Below, in pieces: positions 35,415 to 45,692 of a DNA stretch of 64,000 nt. This stretch comes from Pyropia yezoensis (Eukaryota; Rhodophyta; Bangiophyceae; Bangiales; Bangiaceae). Positions within the stretch are counted from its first letter, which is position 1. Each line of letters begins with the position of its first letter. The notes beneath the pieces were generated by a model that made no database searches, had not been told where the DNA came from, and saw only the letters and a list, made by a program, of their open reading frames with translations. Where the stretch lies: positions 10,197,119 through 10,261,118 of the forward strand of contig CM020618.1 in NCBI GenBank assembly GCA_009829735.1, read 5' to 3'. A program made the translations under genes and the position numbers.

Positions 35415-36236
35415 ATGGCGTTTGTCCCAACCTGCCCGGCGGTCGCTCGCGGTTCGTCGGTCAGCCGCTCGTCCACGTGCTCTGCCTTTCTGGGCGCCGC
35501 CGCCCCCGCGCGAGCACCCCGGGTGTGTGTCGCACCCGCGCGCCGCCACCGTGGCGGTAGCGCCGGCCCGTCGATTGCGATGACGGCGATCGAGGAAGAG
35601 GTCCGCACCGTCGTCACTGGCAACAACATTGACTTGACCGACTCCCTGCGCGACTACGTGACTACGAAGATTGGCAAGCCGCTCGAGACCTTCTCTCGGG
35701 TGCTGACGGGCGCGGACGTTCACCTGTCGGTGGCACTCAACCCGTCCATCTCGGACAAGCACGAGGCGGAAGTGGTTGTTTACACTACGAACAAGCAGGT
35801 TCTGCGGCAGCAGGTCAAGTCGGCTGACATGTATGCGTCGATCGATTCGGTCGCGGACAAGCTCACCCGCAAGCTCCGAAAGTACAAGGAGCGGTCGGAG
35901 CCCAAGCAGCGCAAGCACGCGGCGCACCGCAAGGGCATTGAGGACATTGACTTGGAGCCGGCGTCGATGGAGTCGATTGACGCTGCCACGGCAGGCGATG
36001 TGGCTGAAGAGGACACGCTCGATGACGCGATTGAGGGGGTGCCCAAGTCGCAGGAGGTGGTCAAGCGCAAGGTGTTTGCGATGCCCCCTCAGTCGCTTGA
36101 GGATGCGGTCATGTGCCTCGAGATGCTTGACCACGACTTCTACGTGTACCGCAACAAGGACACAGAGGAGATCAATGTCGTGTACAAGCGGAACCACGGC
36201 GGAATCGGCCACATCCAGCCTGAGGAGGACGAGTAG
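35415..36236 (+). CDS. PSRP1: Plastid ribosome hibernation promoting factor (long HPF/PSRP1)
   Basis: Binds the 30S subunit and dimerises or inactivates 70S ribosomes under stress or darkness. The product is 273 residues from ccaccATGG at 35415. Residues 1-55 are Ser/Ala/Arg-rich with few acidic residues, a chloroplast transit peptide. About 63-165 is the S30AE/HPF N-terminal domain (VRTVVTGNNIDLTDSLRDYV, TKIGKPLETFSRVLTGADVH, ADMYASIDSVADKLTRKLRK). An acidic linker leads to the C-terminal dimerisation domain at about 212-270 (EVVKRKVFAMPPQSLEDAVM then LDHDFYVYRNKDTEEINVVY and GGIGHIQPEEDE). Two-domain long form with transit peptide matches plant PSRP1. It is intronless. Confidence 0.93.
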   Translation: MAFVPTCPAVARGSSVSRSSTCSAFLGAAAPARAPRVCVAPARRHRGGSAGPSIAMTAIEEEVRTVVTGNNIDLTDSLRDYVTTKIGKPLETFSRVLTGADVHLSVALNPSISDKHEAEVVVYTTNKQVLRQQVKSADMYASIDSVADKLTRKLRKYKERSEPKQRKHAAHRKGIEDIDLEPASMESIDAATAGDVAEEDTLDDAIEGVPKSQEVVKRKVFAMPPQSLEDAVMCLEMLDHDFYVYRNKDTEEINVVYKRNHGGIGHIQPEEDE

Positions 36237-37249
36237 CGGTCGTCGTGATTGTTTGGTCTGGCTCCCTCTCGGCTTGAGCTACAGCGCTTCCGCGACCTTG
36301 GACGGGCTGCTCGCTCTTTGACCGGTTCTTTCTTCTATGTCTCTTATTCCTCCCATTGCTTTTTGTGGTCTGGGTTGCCGAGCCGCGATGTGGGTGCACG
36401 CTCTTTAACGAGTAGGTGTACTCGTAGGCACCAGGACTGCCGTCCTCAACTCCGCTGCCCTGTTTTCCCCCTTTTATTTTGTCTTGTGCGAGGACATGGG
36501 GCAACCAGTCAAGCGCTCTGTGTGGTGGCCAGTGCTAGTCAGCAGCTGGCCGCGAGGTGCACTTGTTCTTACCAGCCACTTGCGCTAGCAGTTACCATCC
36601 GCATGGAACCTTACGCAGACCAGTTGCACTATCGCATGGATGCACTCGCAAGGATATCGTGATACATGAGAGCGCGGCATCACAGAACCGGGTGCAGCGT
36701 GGTGACGATATCTCGTTCAGGACAGCTGCTTGGCGTTGCCTCATACATGGGAGGTCCCAGCTACATATATGGGATTCACTCTAGCAGTTGCCCAGGCGTG
36801 ACAAGCTGGGTGGTGGGGGGAACGGAGGAGTTGGAAGGGGGGGGGGGGGGGGGGGGGGGGGGACACAGATAGAAGTCATACCATACAGGTGGTGCTAGCA
36901 ACACATAGGAGCCAGAGTGAGGATGCGCAGCGGCACGGGCGAGCGCAGCGGCACGGAAACGGTGCAGACGTCCTTGACAACGTTGGCCTGAAGAAGGAAT
37001 AGCCACGAGTGGGACTGCATTTTTTCCGCGCGCTCCGCACGGGCGTCGACGCGCCCGGCCCCGACCACATGGCCCCCCGCTGTTGTCCGCTATCATCGCC
37101 ACCCTCTGCGCCGCTGGCGTCCCCATTCAACGGGAGCGGGTGCCGCGGCGTCCGCTTCGTACGCCGCCGCCCACAGGTGCTGGACCGAAACCTCACAAAC
37201 CTGGTCATCGACGACACACAACACACAACATTGTTGTGAAGGGAGGAGC

Positions 37250-37370
37250 CTGGCGACCACCTCGCCACAGAGAACCAGCCCACCGCTGCCAACCAGCCCA
37301 TTACGTTGAACCAGCCCACCGCCGTCATCCAGCCCACAGCCGTCACCCAGTCCACCGCTATCATCCAGTA
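37250..37370. repeat. Minisatellite of ACCAGCCCACCG-type units
   Basis: About seven degenerate units of 12-24 bp, each centred on CAGCCCA or CCGTCATCCAG, over 120 bp. They keep frames open on both strands (repeating VGW or GGL patterns), which is not evidence of coding. Confidence 0.6.
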
Positions 37371-37531
37371 TGTACACCGCTCATCGAACGGGGCCTGGGA
37401 ATTGTGCCCTGCCCTCGAAAGACCCGAGAAGAGCCAGTGCCATTGATCTTTCGTGGCGCCGAGGTCCGCTGTGCAACGAAACGATGCATATTCGTGGATG
37501 TCAGGCCGTTCCAGGCCCCCGTCTGATGTAC

Positions 37532-37589
37532 ATACCTCCCTTGCGCACCGCTTCCGAGAATGTCTGACAGCGGTGCGCGTGGGAGGTAT
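37532..37589. repeat. 21-bp inverted repeat, hairpin with 16-nt loop
   Basis: The arm at 37532-37552 (ATACCTCCCTTGCGCACCGC, then T) pairs with 37569-37589 with two mismatches in the middle. The loop is 16 nt. No gene is adjacent. It could be a structured RNA element or a mobile-element remnant. Confidence 0.7.
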
Positions 37590-38324
37590 TTAATTGGATG
37601 TTCAGAAAGATATCGATGGAGGTGGACCTGGGGAAATTCCCCGCGCGAGCGGGGTGCGGCCCAGCGCGGGCGTATCTCGATCTCAAAGGCGGGCCAGTCC
37701 TCCCAGGTCGACAGTCAAAATTTGCACCACCCTGCCAAGATGTTCATTCAGGGTGTCGGGGCGACTGCAAACTGTCTCCTCATCTCGACCACGAGGGCCG
37801 ATCAAGCCAGTTGCTGGCTTTATGGCCATCCGTCGTCTGGATAGGCTCGAGGGTTTGCGAGGGGGGGGCGTAGGTCTCAGGTTGCGGGAAAAACACATGG
37901 CCACGGCGGCGCGGTGAGCCGAGGCGGAGCTTTGGCGGGGCTGCATCATCATCAGACTGGCCGCCCCCGGCCGCAGGCGCGAGCGACGTGGCGATCTCAG
38001 CCGCTGGGCGGACCCCTCACGTATTGAGCCCACACGCGGTGCACGCAATCACACCGAGTGGCGCCCCCCCCCCCCCCCACAGACCCCAATCCCTTCATTA
38101 TCGCGTTCCTGGCTGATTCCGCCTCGCTGAATTGCCACGCCCTCGCCCGCGCAAACGATCCGCCGCACCCCGCCCTCACCCGCACCGTCGTCCGTGACGC
38201 TTCCCTCCCCTGCACCGCCGCTACCGCCCACCACTCCATATCCCCCGTACCCCTTAGTATCTTGCCTCTTTCCCGTACCATCCCTTCCCCTTCCCTTTCG
38301 CCTCCCCCCCGTCCCCAACTCACC

Positions 38325-38807
38325 ATGGGTGCGACTTTCTCCAAGGACAGCCAGGCGACGGTCGTGCTGGAGGGGGTGCCCGTCGTGGGCTTCGTGGTGG
38401 GCATCGTGCACGCCGCCCGCAAGGAGGCGGATCGTGCCAAGCGGACCGCCGCGAAGGCGGCCAACTCGACGCTCGGCGTTGCCGGCGCGATCGCCGGCGG
38501 CGTGGTGCTTGGCCCCTTGGGTGCCACGCTCGGCGGCGCGCTGGGCGGGCTGCTCGGCCACGCCGCTGAGGGGGGCATTGCCAAGACCGTCGAGGACCCG
38601 ATCATCAAGGAGAAGCTCACCGTCCTCAACTCTGGCGGCTTTGCTGTGGATGCTGTCCACGGCGCCATTGGCGGCGCGCTCGCGAGTGTGGGCAGCTTTG
38701 CGGTCAAGGAGGCGGGGCTGTCTCGCGCGGTTGAGTCTGTTGTGACCGTTGCGCTTGCCAGCCTCGGGCAGGGCGGGCCGAAGTCCGTGCGGAACGGCAC
38801 CGCCTAG
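38325..38807 (+). CDS. Predicted N-myristoylated glycine-zipper protein
   Basis: A 160-residue intronless protein from caccATGG at 38325. It begins MGATFSKDSQ, fitting the myristoylation pattern (Gly2, Ser6, Lys7). Residues about 15-28 are hydrophobic (GVPVVGFVVGIVHAA). A basic Ala-rich helix follows, then LGVAGAIAGGVVLGPLGATL and GGALGGLLGHAAEGGIAK form a long GxxxG-rich glycine-zipper helix of the kind that packs in or along membranes. A second Gly/Ala-rich helix (AVDAVHGAIGGALASVGSFA) and a polar tail end the protein. I do not recognise a family. A plausible role is lipid-anchored membrane association, which is inference. Confidence 0.75.
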   Translation: MGATFSKDSQATVVLEGVPVVGFVVGIVHAARKEADRAKRTAAKAANSTLGVAGAIAGGVVLGPLGATLGGALGGLLGHAAEGGIAKTVEDPIIKEKLTVLNSGGFAVDAVHGAIGGALASVGSFAVKEAGLSRAVESVVTVALASLGQGGPKSVRNGTA

Positions 38808-41481
38808 GAGATGGCATCTGATGACTTGGGCGATGTGGGGGTGTTGACGGTGGACGGAGCGGTTGGGGAGGGGGAGGGTGGTTCAGGTAGATGATGCGAG
38901 GGGGGGGGGGGTCGGGGGCACCATTGATGCCGCTCCTGTTTCCGGGTGTCCCTGGCTACGCCGACGCTTTTGGTACCTCCGATATCCCCGATTGGGGCCA
39001 TCGATGGTGTCCTCTGGTGTTTTCTCTTTTTTGTTGTCTGCCGCCGGGCAAGGTTGCACCTGCGTACCTAACGTAGACCATCTGTTGGTCTTGTGTCTCT
39101 CACTTGATGGGTTCATACTCCCGGCAAGAGCCAGAGATGCTTGGGAAGGGGCGTTTGGCGCCGGCTTTTTGAGCCTCTCCCGTGGATGACGCTGTGCATA
39201 TGCCAGCCACACCGCGACATGCGCGTCCTTAATTCATCATGTTGCCGCACGTCCACGTTGCTTCTCACCCCCCCCACCCACCATCTTGTCCGACTCGCCT
39301 ACTGCACTGCTTGGTCTGGTTGCTACCCCAGGGAAGGAGCCTCTCCCGCGCCTTCGTCCGGACGTCCGATGTGCGAAGCCGCCTCGACGACCAGGTGCAG
39401 TTGCGCGGTTGCCATTCACCACACCCCTGTTTCGTCATATGTAGATGCTCGGCGTAGGCGGTGCTGCACGGATGGGTTCCTGGGTGGGTCATTCTGCGCC
39501 CTTTTTCTGTGAGGCCGCTGTGTAGTCAGCCATTACGTGTGGATCTCAGCTATTGTGACCAACTAAATACAGTAAACTAGATCAATTGGTAGTTCTTTTC
39601 TACTGCACCGGACTTCCGCGAGGCGTCATGTCGTGTGCTGTTTTGGAACGTGTGCCCGACCGTGATCTCGACCCCGACGCTCAAATCCAAGTATAAAAAT
39701 CTCTTACAATCTAGTGTTTCAGCGCTGTCCTAGATACACGGCCGCCTGCAGCCGCAGCGTGGTTCGAATCGGCAGGCGTGCAGTGGCCCACCACAAGGGC
39801 TCCCCGACCACGTGCTGCCGAAATCAGCGGCAACCCAGCTCGCCCCATCGAAACGCGAGGTGTTTCCTCTCTTTCTGTTAACGGCAAAGGCCCACGCTGG
39901 GTGAGAGCGCACATCGAATCCGCTGCTGGCTGCTCCAGGGGACACCCGGGCTCCGCGGGGGGGGTGAAATCGGCCCGACCAACCCCGCCGCTCGGCCACC
40001 GCAAAAACTCCACGCCCTCCCCCGCGGCGGCTGCCACGGGCGGTGCGCGCGGCGGCAGGCACTCGCTTGCCGCCCCGGCCCTTGCCACGCGAGGAGGCTG
40101 CGGGACGGGGGGTCCCCCCCCTCCCGGCGCCGCCGCCAGCACCCGCCAGTCGCGCATCTACGCGCGGTTCCCTCTCTCTTCCACCCCGCCCCGCCCCGCT
40201 CCTCCCGCCCACACCCGCTCCCCCACTCCCACTCCTCCGCCGACCAAACCCCCCTTCCACCGCGTCACAACGCTCATAGCCGTCCCGTCGCGAGGCGGCG
40301 CACAGGCGACGGGCCGCCGCCCCGCTGGCGAGGCGCAAGGGCGCGCCGCCAACGCGGGCGCCGCCAGCGTGTGCGCCGGTGCACACGCGCACCCCCGCGT
40401 GCGCCACCGTCGCCCAGCAAGTGTGTACCCTGCCCACCCCCCCCATTCGGCGCACGCTCTGTTGCGCGGCGTTTGGTTCTTTCACTCCCTTGGTGCTTGT
40501 AGGCGGGGGGCTACGACGGTCGGCGGTACATCGAGTGTACACCGTGCGCGCGAGGGAGGCGGTGAGGCCGTGCGGGCACGGTGTGACGGGTGTTCAAGAC
40601 GGAGCGGGTGAACGGGGTGGCAGGCCGTAGCCTGCTGGCCCCCGCAGCCCCACACCGTCACGCACCGTCGTTGACGGTGTTGGGGCGTCGGTCAGCGCGC
40701 GCTCGGGGCCCCTTTGCGTTTGACAAGCGACCGGCCGTGCGGACCGGCTGTGGCCGCAGGCGGCCGTCCACCGACCCTGTCCGTCGTTGATTGGGCAGTC
40801 GACAGGCGTCGGATTCCGCCGACCAGCCGCAACCTGGACCAGGTGAGTGGACGAGGTGGGGGCGCGTCCTTGGAGGCGACTTTCCTTGTTTGGCCGCCAG
40901 CTGTGTGTCCCGGTGAGAGCTCGTCATCTGTCTGCAGTGGCGCATTCCACCGACTGGCGTGTACGCTGTAGGGTCTTTCCACACGAGCGACGTGAGGAAA
41001 CCCTTGGACCCGTGGTTCTTTTGTATCCCGACCGTCGCTTTCCCTGCCACGACCTTCTCCTTCCCCGAACCAGCTGGACACGAATGCCGTTGCCGCCCTT
41101 GCCCGGGACAGTCGAGGTCCTTGACGGGGTCTGATTGGGTCGTTCTCACGCTGGGGCCCAACTCCACTCGCTTGTCCGTCTTCGGGGTCTGCTGGGGCGC
41201 ACCCATATTCTGTATTTTGCACCTGGGCTGTGTCCGTTGGGCTCTGCGTGCAACCGGCGCGGGCCTGCACTGGAGTGTCCCGGCCACGACTCTGTTCATC
41301 CTGACCCCATCGCAGGCACGTTAGCGTCTCTCTCGCTACACCGTGCTACACTGAGGGCACGCTGACGCCGATCTTGCTATCCTTGCTACCCTGTGGCGGT
41401 CGTCGTCCCCTCTGCGCGCATTGACGTGCAGCATCTGGCCGGGTGTGCCCCCGGCCTACTCGGTGGTACACCGTGGCGACC
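38808..41481. other. Intergenic region
   Basis: 2.7 kb without a supported gene. An AT-richer stretch at 39530-39720 includes TATAAAAA at 39692, which could be a TATA box, but no convincing coding sequence follows on either strand. The part after 40600 is probably promoter and leader of the CBM48-SPRY gene. Confidence 0.4.
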
Positions 41482-44039
41482 ATGGCCGGCTCGGCCGTCG
41501 CCCTGCCCCCGCTGTCGAGCACGTCGACCTCGACGGCTGCCGCTGTAGCGGTGGCGGCGGCGGCGGCTGTGGATATGCCCACACCCGCTACTCCGGGTGT
41601 ATGGGCAGTCTCTCACCGCGAGGTGCAACGCGCCCACGGTGGGGGGGGGGTAGGGGCCGGGGGGGGTACGGGTGGAAGTGCGGGTGCGGGGCTGGCTATG
41701 TCAGCCGCTGGGTCCCGGGACGAGCGACTGAGCGGCTTTGAGGTGCGTTTTTCGCCAGCGGATGTGTGCGTGTGCCACCACCCGTGCCAGGTTGTACTGA
41801 TTGGGGAGGGGGGGGCGGATTGTTTCCGGTTTCCCGGGCTGCAGGTTCGGTTATATGCTGTGGCTTTCTTAGAGTGATCCGCTTGCTCGCTTTCTCTGCG
41901 CAGCGCGTGGGCACGCTCTCGCCTGTCGTGGGCTCTCCTTTGTCTGTTGTGAGCACCCCGCAGTGGCGTCATTGTACCTGCCAGTAGCCATTGCGGGGGA
42001 GTTGCCTTGGCTGCCCGACGTAGCAGCCGCCTTCTGGGTTCCTTGTTGACGTGACAGTAATGACGGCGGCGTGACGGTTGCCGCCGAATTCACGCATGGG
42101 CCCGTTGTGGACGGGAGCGTGGCGGTCGCAGCTGCCGCATTCGTTGAGCTTGCGGGCGGGTGGCGTCTGGTTGCGCTGCAGGGGTCAGTTTACCTGTTGG
42201 CACGCAGGTGGTGGATGCGGCAGTGCCCTTGCTACGCGACAATGTGGCTCGGCGCATTTGCTGGCGCCTCATGGTGTGCTGCATGGTTCCACGGCCTGGT
42301 TTCTAACCCCGTCCACCAACCCTTCACGTTTCTTCGACCCCATGGCTGGTTCCCTGTTGTCTCGTTTCGCTCCCGCTTGCGTCGTGCAGTTGGTGACCGA
42401 CGTCACCTTTGTGTGGCCCTATGCCGCATCCCACGTGTTTGTCACGGGTACCTTCACGGCGTGGGAGACTCTGCTGCCGCTGGAGCGTGTGTCCACTCGG
42501 GACGGATGTGCATTTGTGTCCTCGAAGCCACTGCCCCCAGGGGACTACCAGTACAAGTTCATCGTGGACAACGTGTGGCGGCATGCTCCGGACCAGCCCG
42601 TGGCGTATGACGAGCGTGGGATAATCAACAATGTGTTGACGGTCACGGTCGAGGCGTGTGGGGACCCCACCTGCTTTTGCGCCTCCTTTGACGTGCCTCC
42701 TGCACCTTTATTAGCCGCAACCGGTGTTGGTGGGGGTATGACCCCCAACACCATGTCCCGCTTCACCCGCGACGTGGGCGTCGCTTACCAATATGTGGAG
42801 CTGCCCCCCCCGCCGTCGCTCTTTCGGAAGAGCTACATGCACACCCAAATTTGCGACCGTCCCTTCAATGTGACGGTTGTGAACATTGCGGCGCTGCGTG
42901 CCGCAGCGGCGGCCGCTCCCCGGTTGGAGGAGCCCACGGCTGGGTCCATCTCCCGGGCGCCCTCCTTCGACGACCTTATTTCGGACTCCCCGCCACCGGA
43001 CCCGACGGACTCAGACACCACGGCGAGCGCGACGGTTGCGTCCTCGTCTTCAGTGGCGGCTTCGGCCGCAGTCAGCGAGTGCCCGTCGAGAGGCGGCACC
43101 AGGCGGCGACGGCGGAGCAGCCCTGGAGCAGTGGCGGACGTAAGCTCGTCTGGTGTCGCTGCTGGTGAGGGAGCCGAGGACCTGGAGGAGGATGACGCTG
43201 CGTTCGCTGCTTCATTGAATAATGACCGGCACGGCTCTCTCCCACGAACAGCCCCCTACCGGGCGGAGGCGCTTGCGTCAGACCCAGCGGAGCTGGCTTG
43301 CTCTGTCCGCGCCCGTTTGTCGTCGCCCCGGCTGGGCTTTGATCCCAAGGAATGCCATGACGGCATTGCGCTGTTAGACCGGCAGCACTGTGCGCAGCGT
43401 GTGCAGGAGCGCGGCCTCTACAAGACGGTGCGGGCGGTGCTGCCGGTGGTCCCACCTAGGCCGGATGCGCGGGTGTATTTTGAGTTTTACATTCTACGGC
43501 AAGCGGCGGGTGGCGGCGTTTGTGTCGGGCTGTCCACTCGGGAACTGCCGCTTTCTTGCCTGTGTGGTACGCGGCCCAACTCCCTGGGCATTTCCACATC
43601 GGGCAATATCATTCGCACCGTGGATGGCAAGGAGTCGTGGAGCAACTTTGACTCGCAGCTTTCGTCGGGCTGCACGGCAGGCCTGCTCGTGTCGCTGGAC
43701 CGGCGGTCGGGGTCTTCGAGCAGTAACGACCGGGCAGCTGTGACGCTCGCGCACGTGAGCTTGTACGTCGACGGTCAACATCGAGGTGACGTGGAGTACA
43801 CGTTCAGGGGCGACATGCACGTATACCCGACACTGTCTATCTACGCCCGCAACGCTCGTGTTTATTCGCTCTTTGATGGCCCTGACATGCTGTGGGCGTC
43901 GTGCTTGCCGGAAGGGGACATCTACACTCTTGACGGATTAGAGGTGTGCCGCGACACTGCGGGCTCGTCGGCAGTGGCCCCAGACGCCAGAGGAGGCGGT
44001 GTGGTTGTCGCGGACCCGGCCCAAGGTGGCCACGGATAG
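41482..44039 (+). CDS. CBM48 (AMPK-beta-type) and SPRY domain fusion protein
   Basis: Two-exon model: 41482-41742 and 42390-44039 (GTGCGT donor, TCGTGCAG acceptor, phase 0), 636 residues. Exon 1 is Ala/Ser/Gly-rich (MAGSAVALPPLSSTSTSTAA). Exon 2 opens with a glycogen-binding CBM48 domain of the AMPK/SnRK1 beta type at about 88-165: TDVTFVWPYAASHVFVTGTF, TAWETLLPLE, LPPGDYQYKFIVDNVWRHAP, QPVAYDERGIINNVLTVTV. A Ser/Ala-rich linker leads to a SPRY-like domain at about 400-590: VYFEFYILRQAAGGGVCVGL, STRELPLSCLCG, NSLGISTSGNIIRTVDGKES, VSLYVDGQHRGDVEYTFRGD, YPTLSIYARNARVYSLFDGP. It could bind starch or a kinase complex. An alternative start, ATG 42342 inside the intron, gives a shorter single-exon protein. 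The AMPK-beta C-terminal (ASC) domain is absent. Confidence 0.83.
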
Positions 44040-44895
44040 GGATGGGAAGGCTGTGCTTTCGTATTGCGTTCCCCACCTCTTCTTGCTTGTTTTTTATTCC
44101 TCATTGCCTCTTCTTTTTTCGTGTCAGTGTATTTAGGCGCGCATGAGCGCTTGGGTTTGCATGGACACCGACGTGCTGCACCCCCGTCATGCTGTCCTCG
44201 TGGTGTGCCCCCTTGATTTCTTGCGGGCCCACGGTGTCCTCGGGCTCGTGGCTCCTACCCTGGCGGTGTAATTGCACGCATATGCACCCCTGTAGCCTCA
44301 TCCTCAGCACTGTGGGAGCCGCTCGCCGGCGTACTCGACGGCAGGGGAGTCTCTGGGGCGGCGTTGGTGGTGGCGCTGCGCTGGCGGCGGTGACCGCCGT
44401 GGTGGCGGATGTGACCGCCGTGGTGGCAACGGCGCCGCCGTCACCGCTGCCTCCACCCCCATCGCCGCTGCCACTGTCTGTCTCGGCGCGCCCTCCCCGA
44501 AGGCCACTTTTAGTGCCTTGAGCAGGGCAGGTGCATGCGAAAGCAGCATGGCCGTCGCCCGCCGTCCCCAGCGCCATCGTGGCCGACGATGTGAACGCTG
44601 TTGACGCCGCAGACTGTCCCCGGCGCTCCAGCGCGTCATGAGCGCCGGACATACCAGGGACAGAAGATAGCGTTGTGTAAGACTCAAAAAAACGCCCCGC
44701 AGCACGCGCTCGTGCTCCGCCGCAATCTGGCACTGGGCAACTGTGACACGGTCATGGGCAGGAGATGGAGCGTCAAGCGGGCTGGGAGAGGCCCCGCCGG
44801 CGGGCGCGATGGCGTCGGTGGCGGCCGCATTGGCTGGCGGGTCAGAAGACGCCGCCCCTTCAGCGGCGGCGGCAGGGCCAGTGGCGGGCGAGCCC
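44040..44895. other. Region with Ala-rich open frame, unresolved
   Basis: On the minus strand a frame open from about 45110 to 44304 contains a helical stretch (HDRVTVAQCQIAAEHERVLR then GVFLSLTQRYLLSLVCPALM) within Ala-rich sequence. It has no ATG of its own near its start. It may be a downstream exon of the frame at 45525, behind a possible CTCATAA branch site and CTGTCAG acceptor near 45106, but no donor in the needed phase was found. Confidence 0.25.
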
Positions 44896-45525
44896 TCATC
44901 CACCGTCGCCGCAGCAGCCTCCGTGGACGTGTCGGCTATGCAGTCGCTTCCGCCATTGTCGGCCGTTGGGAACTCGTCCACGGCCGCCGCGGCCGGAGTA
45001 TCCAGTCCCACGGACGTCACCCTCAGCGACGCTCCACGATGGGCGCCCACGCGGGGCGCGTTGAAATCCACTCCGTGGGTGCTGGTCGGGCGCGTTCTGA
45101 CAGTTTATGAGGGGGCGCGTGCAATGACCAGCAACTTCCCCCTGCCCATCCTGCCCCTCTTCTTGCTCCGCCTCCTCCTCCTCCTCCACACCCCAGCAGT
45201 GCGTGGCAAGCCACTCCAAGGTAAACGCTCGGTGCTCGTCCTGGTCTGCGTAGCGGATCCCCCCCCCAAAAATGCGTCCCTGCCCCGACGGGGGCACCCA
45301 CGGCACCTCCAGCGTCACGTCGTGGCCGGCACCCGCCAAGTACTGTGCGCGGCACGCCGGGTTGACGTGCGTGCATCTTGGGCGGTTGGGGGGGAATTGG
45401 CGGCGCTCCCGAGCAACCCCACCATTGGCTGGCGCCGGCACCCCCCCCCCCCCCCGGCACCGGCACCCCAGGCCCGCGCTCTCCACCTCCCCCTTTAGTG
45501 GCAGGACTTGAAGCTCCTGCCACAT
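44896..45525 (-). CDS. Possible exon, weak likeness to gamma-butyrobetaine dioxygenase N-terminal domain
   Basis: The frame starts at the ATG at 45525 (MWQELQVLPLKGEVES) with an in-frame stop just upstream. An interior stretch, IRYADQDEHRAFTLEWLATH followed by CWG, resembles the second strand-and-helix (I-x-W-P/A-D-x-H...WL...C) of the N-terminal metal-binding domain of gamma-butyrobetaine/trimethyllysine dioxygenases. A cysteine pair occurs earlier (PRCTHVNPACRAQYL). The double-stranded beta-helix catalytic domain with its HxD...H triad is not found downstream, and the frame decays after an acidic EEEEEAEQEE run. A poly-C run (45441-45456) makes the frame fragile. The gene structure is unresolved. 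Confidence 0.3.
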   Translation of the reverse strand: MWQELQVLPLKGEVESAGLGCRCRGGGGVPAPANGGVARERRQFPPNRPRCTHVNPACRAQYLAGAGHDVTLEVPWVPPSGQGRIFGGGIRYADQDEHRAFTLEWLATHCWGVEEEEEAEQEEGQDGQGEVAGHCTRPLINCQNAPDQHPRSGFQRAPRGRPSWSVAEGDVRGTGYSGRGGRGRVPNGRQWRKRLHSRHVHGGCCGDGG

Positions 45526-45692
45526 CACGGTCACGTCAGAGGCAGCGACGGTGACGGCGGTTCATTAGCATGCCGTAAGACAGCATCGCAGGCCAACACT
45601 GAATGACAGCGTCAGACTCGCAAGGTGTGGTTGAGCTCGTTTGTTCGTTCCATTCTTTTTGCCACTTTGCGTACCCCCCCCCTCGCTACACC

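Larger units (their letters stand above)
36237..38324. other. Intergenic with minisatellite and hairpin
   Basis: 2.1 kb without a supported gene. Holds a G run (36837-36862), a CCAGCCCACCGC-type minisatellite (37250-37370), a long hairpin (37532-37589) and a C-rich leader before 38325. Confidence 0.5.

Noticed and set aside
37093..37377. Minus-strand repetitive frames with VGW or GGL patterns
   Set aside because: They are produced by the minisatellite at 37250-37370 and have no support outside it.
39755..39785. GGTTCGAATC, like a tRNA B box
   Set aside because: The bases on either side cannot form a T stem and no D or anticodon arm or acceptor pairing is found.
39730..40611. Long frames on both strands in a C-rich region
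   Set aside because: They start at non-ATG codons or lack ordered sequence; codon composition only mirrors local GC skew.
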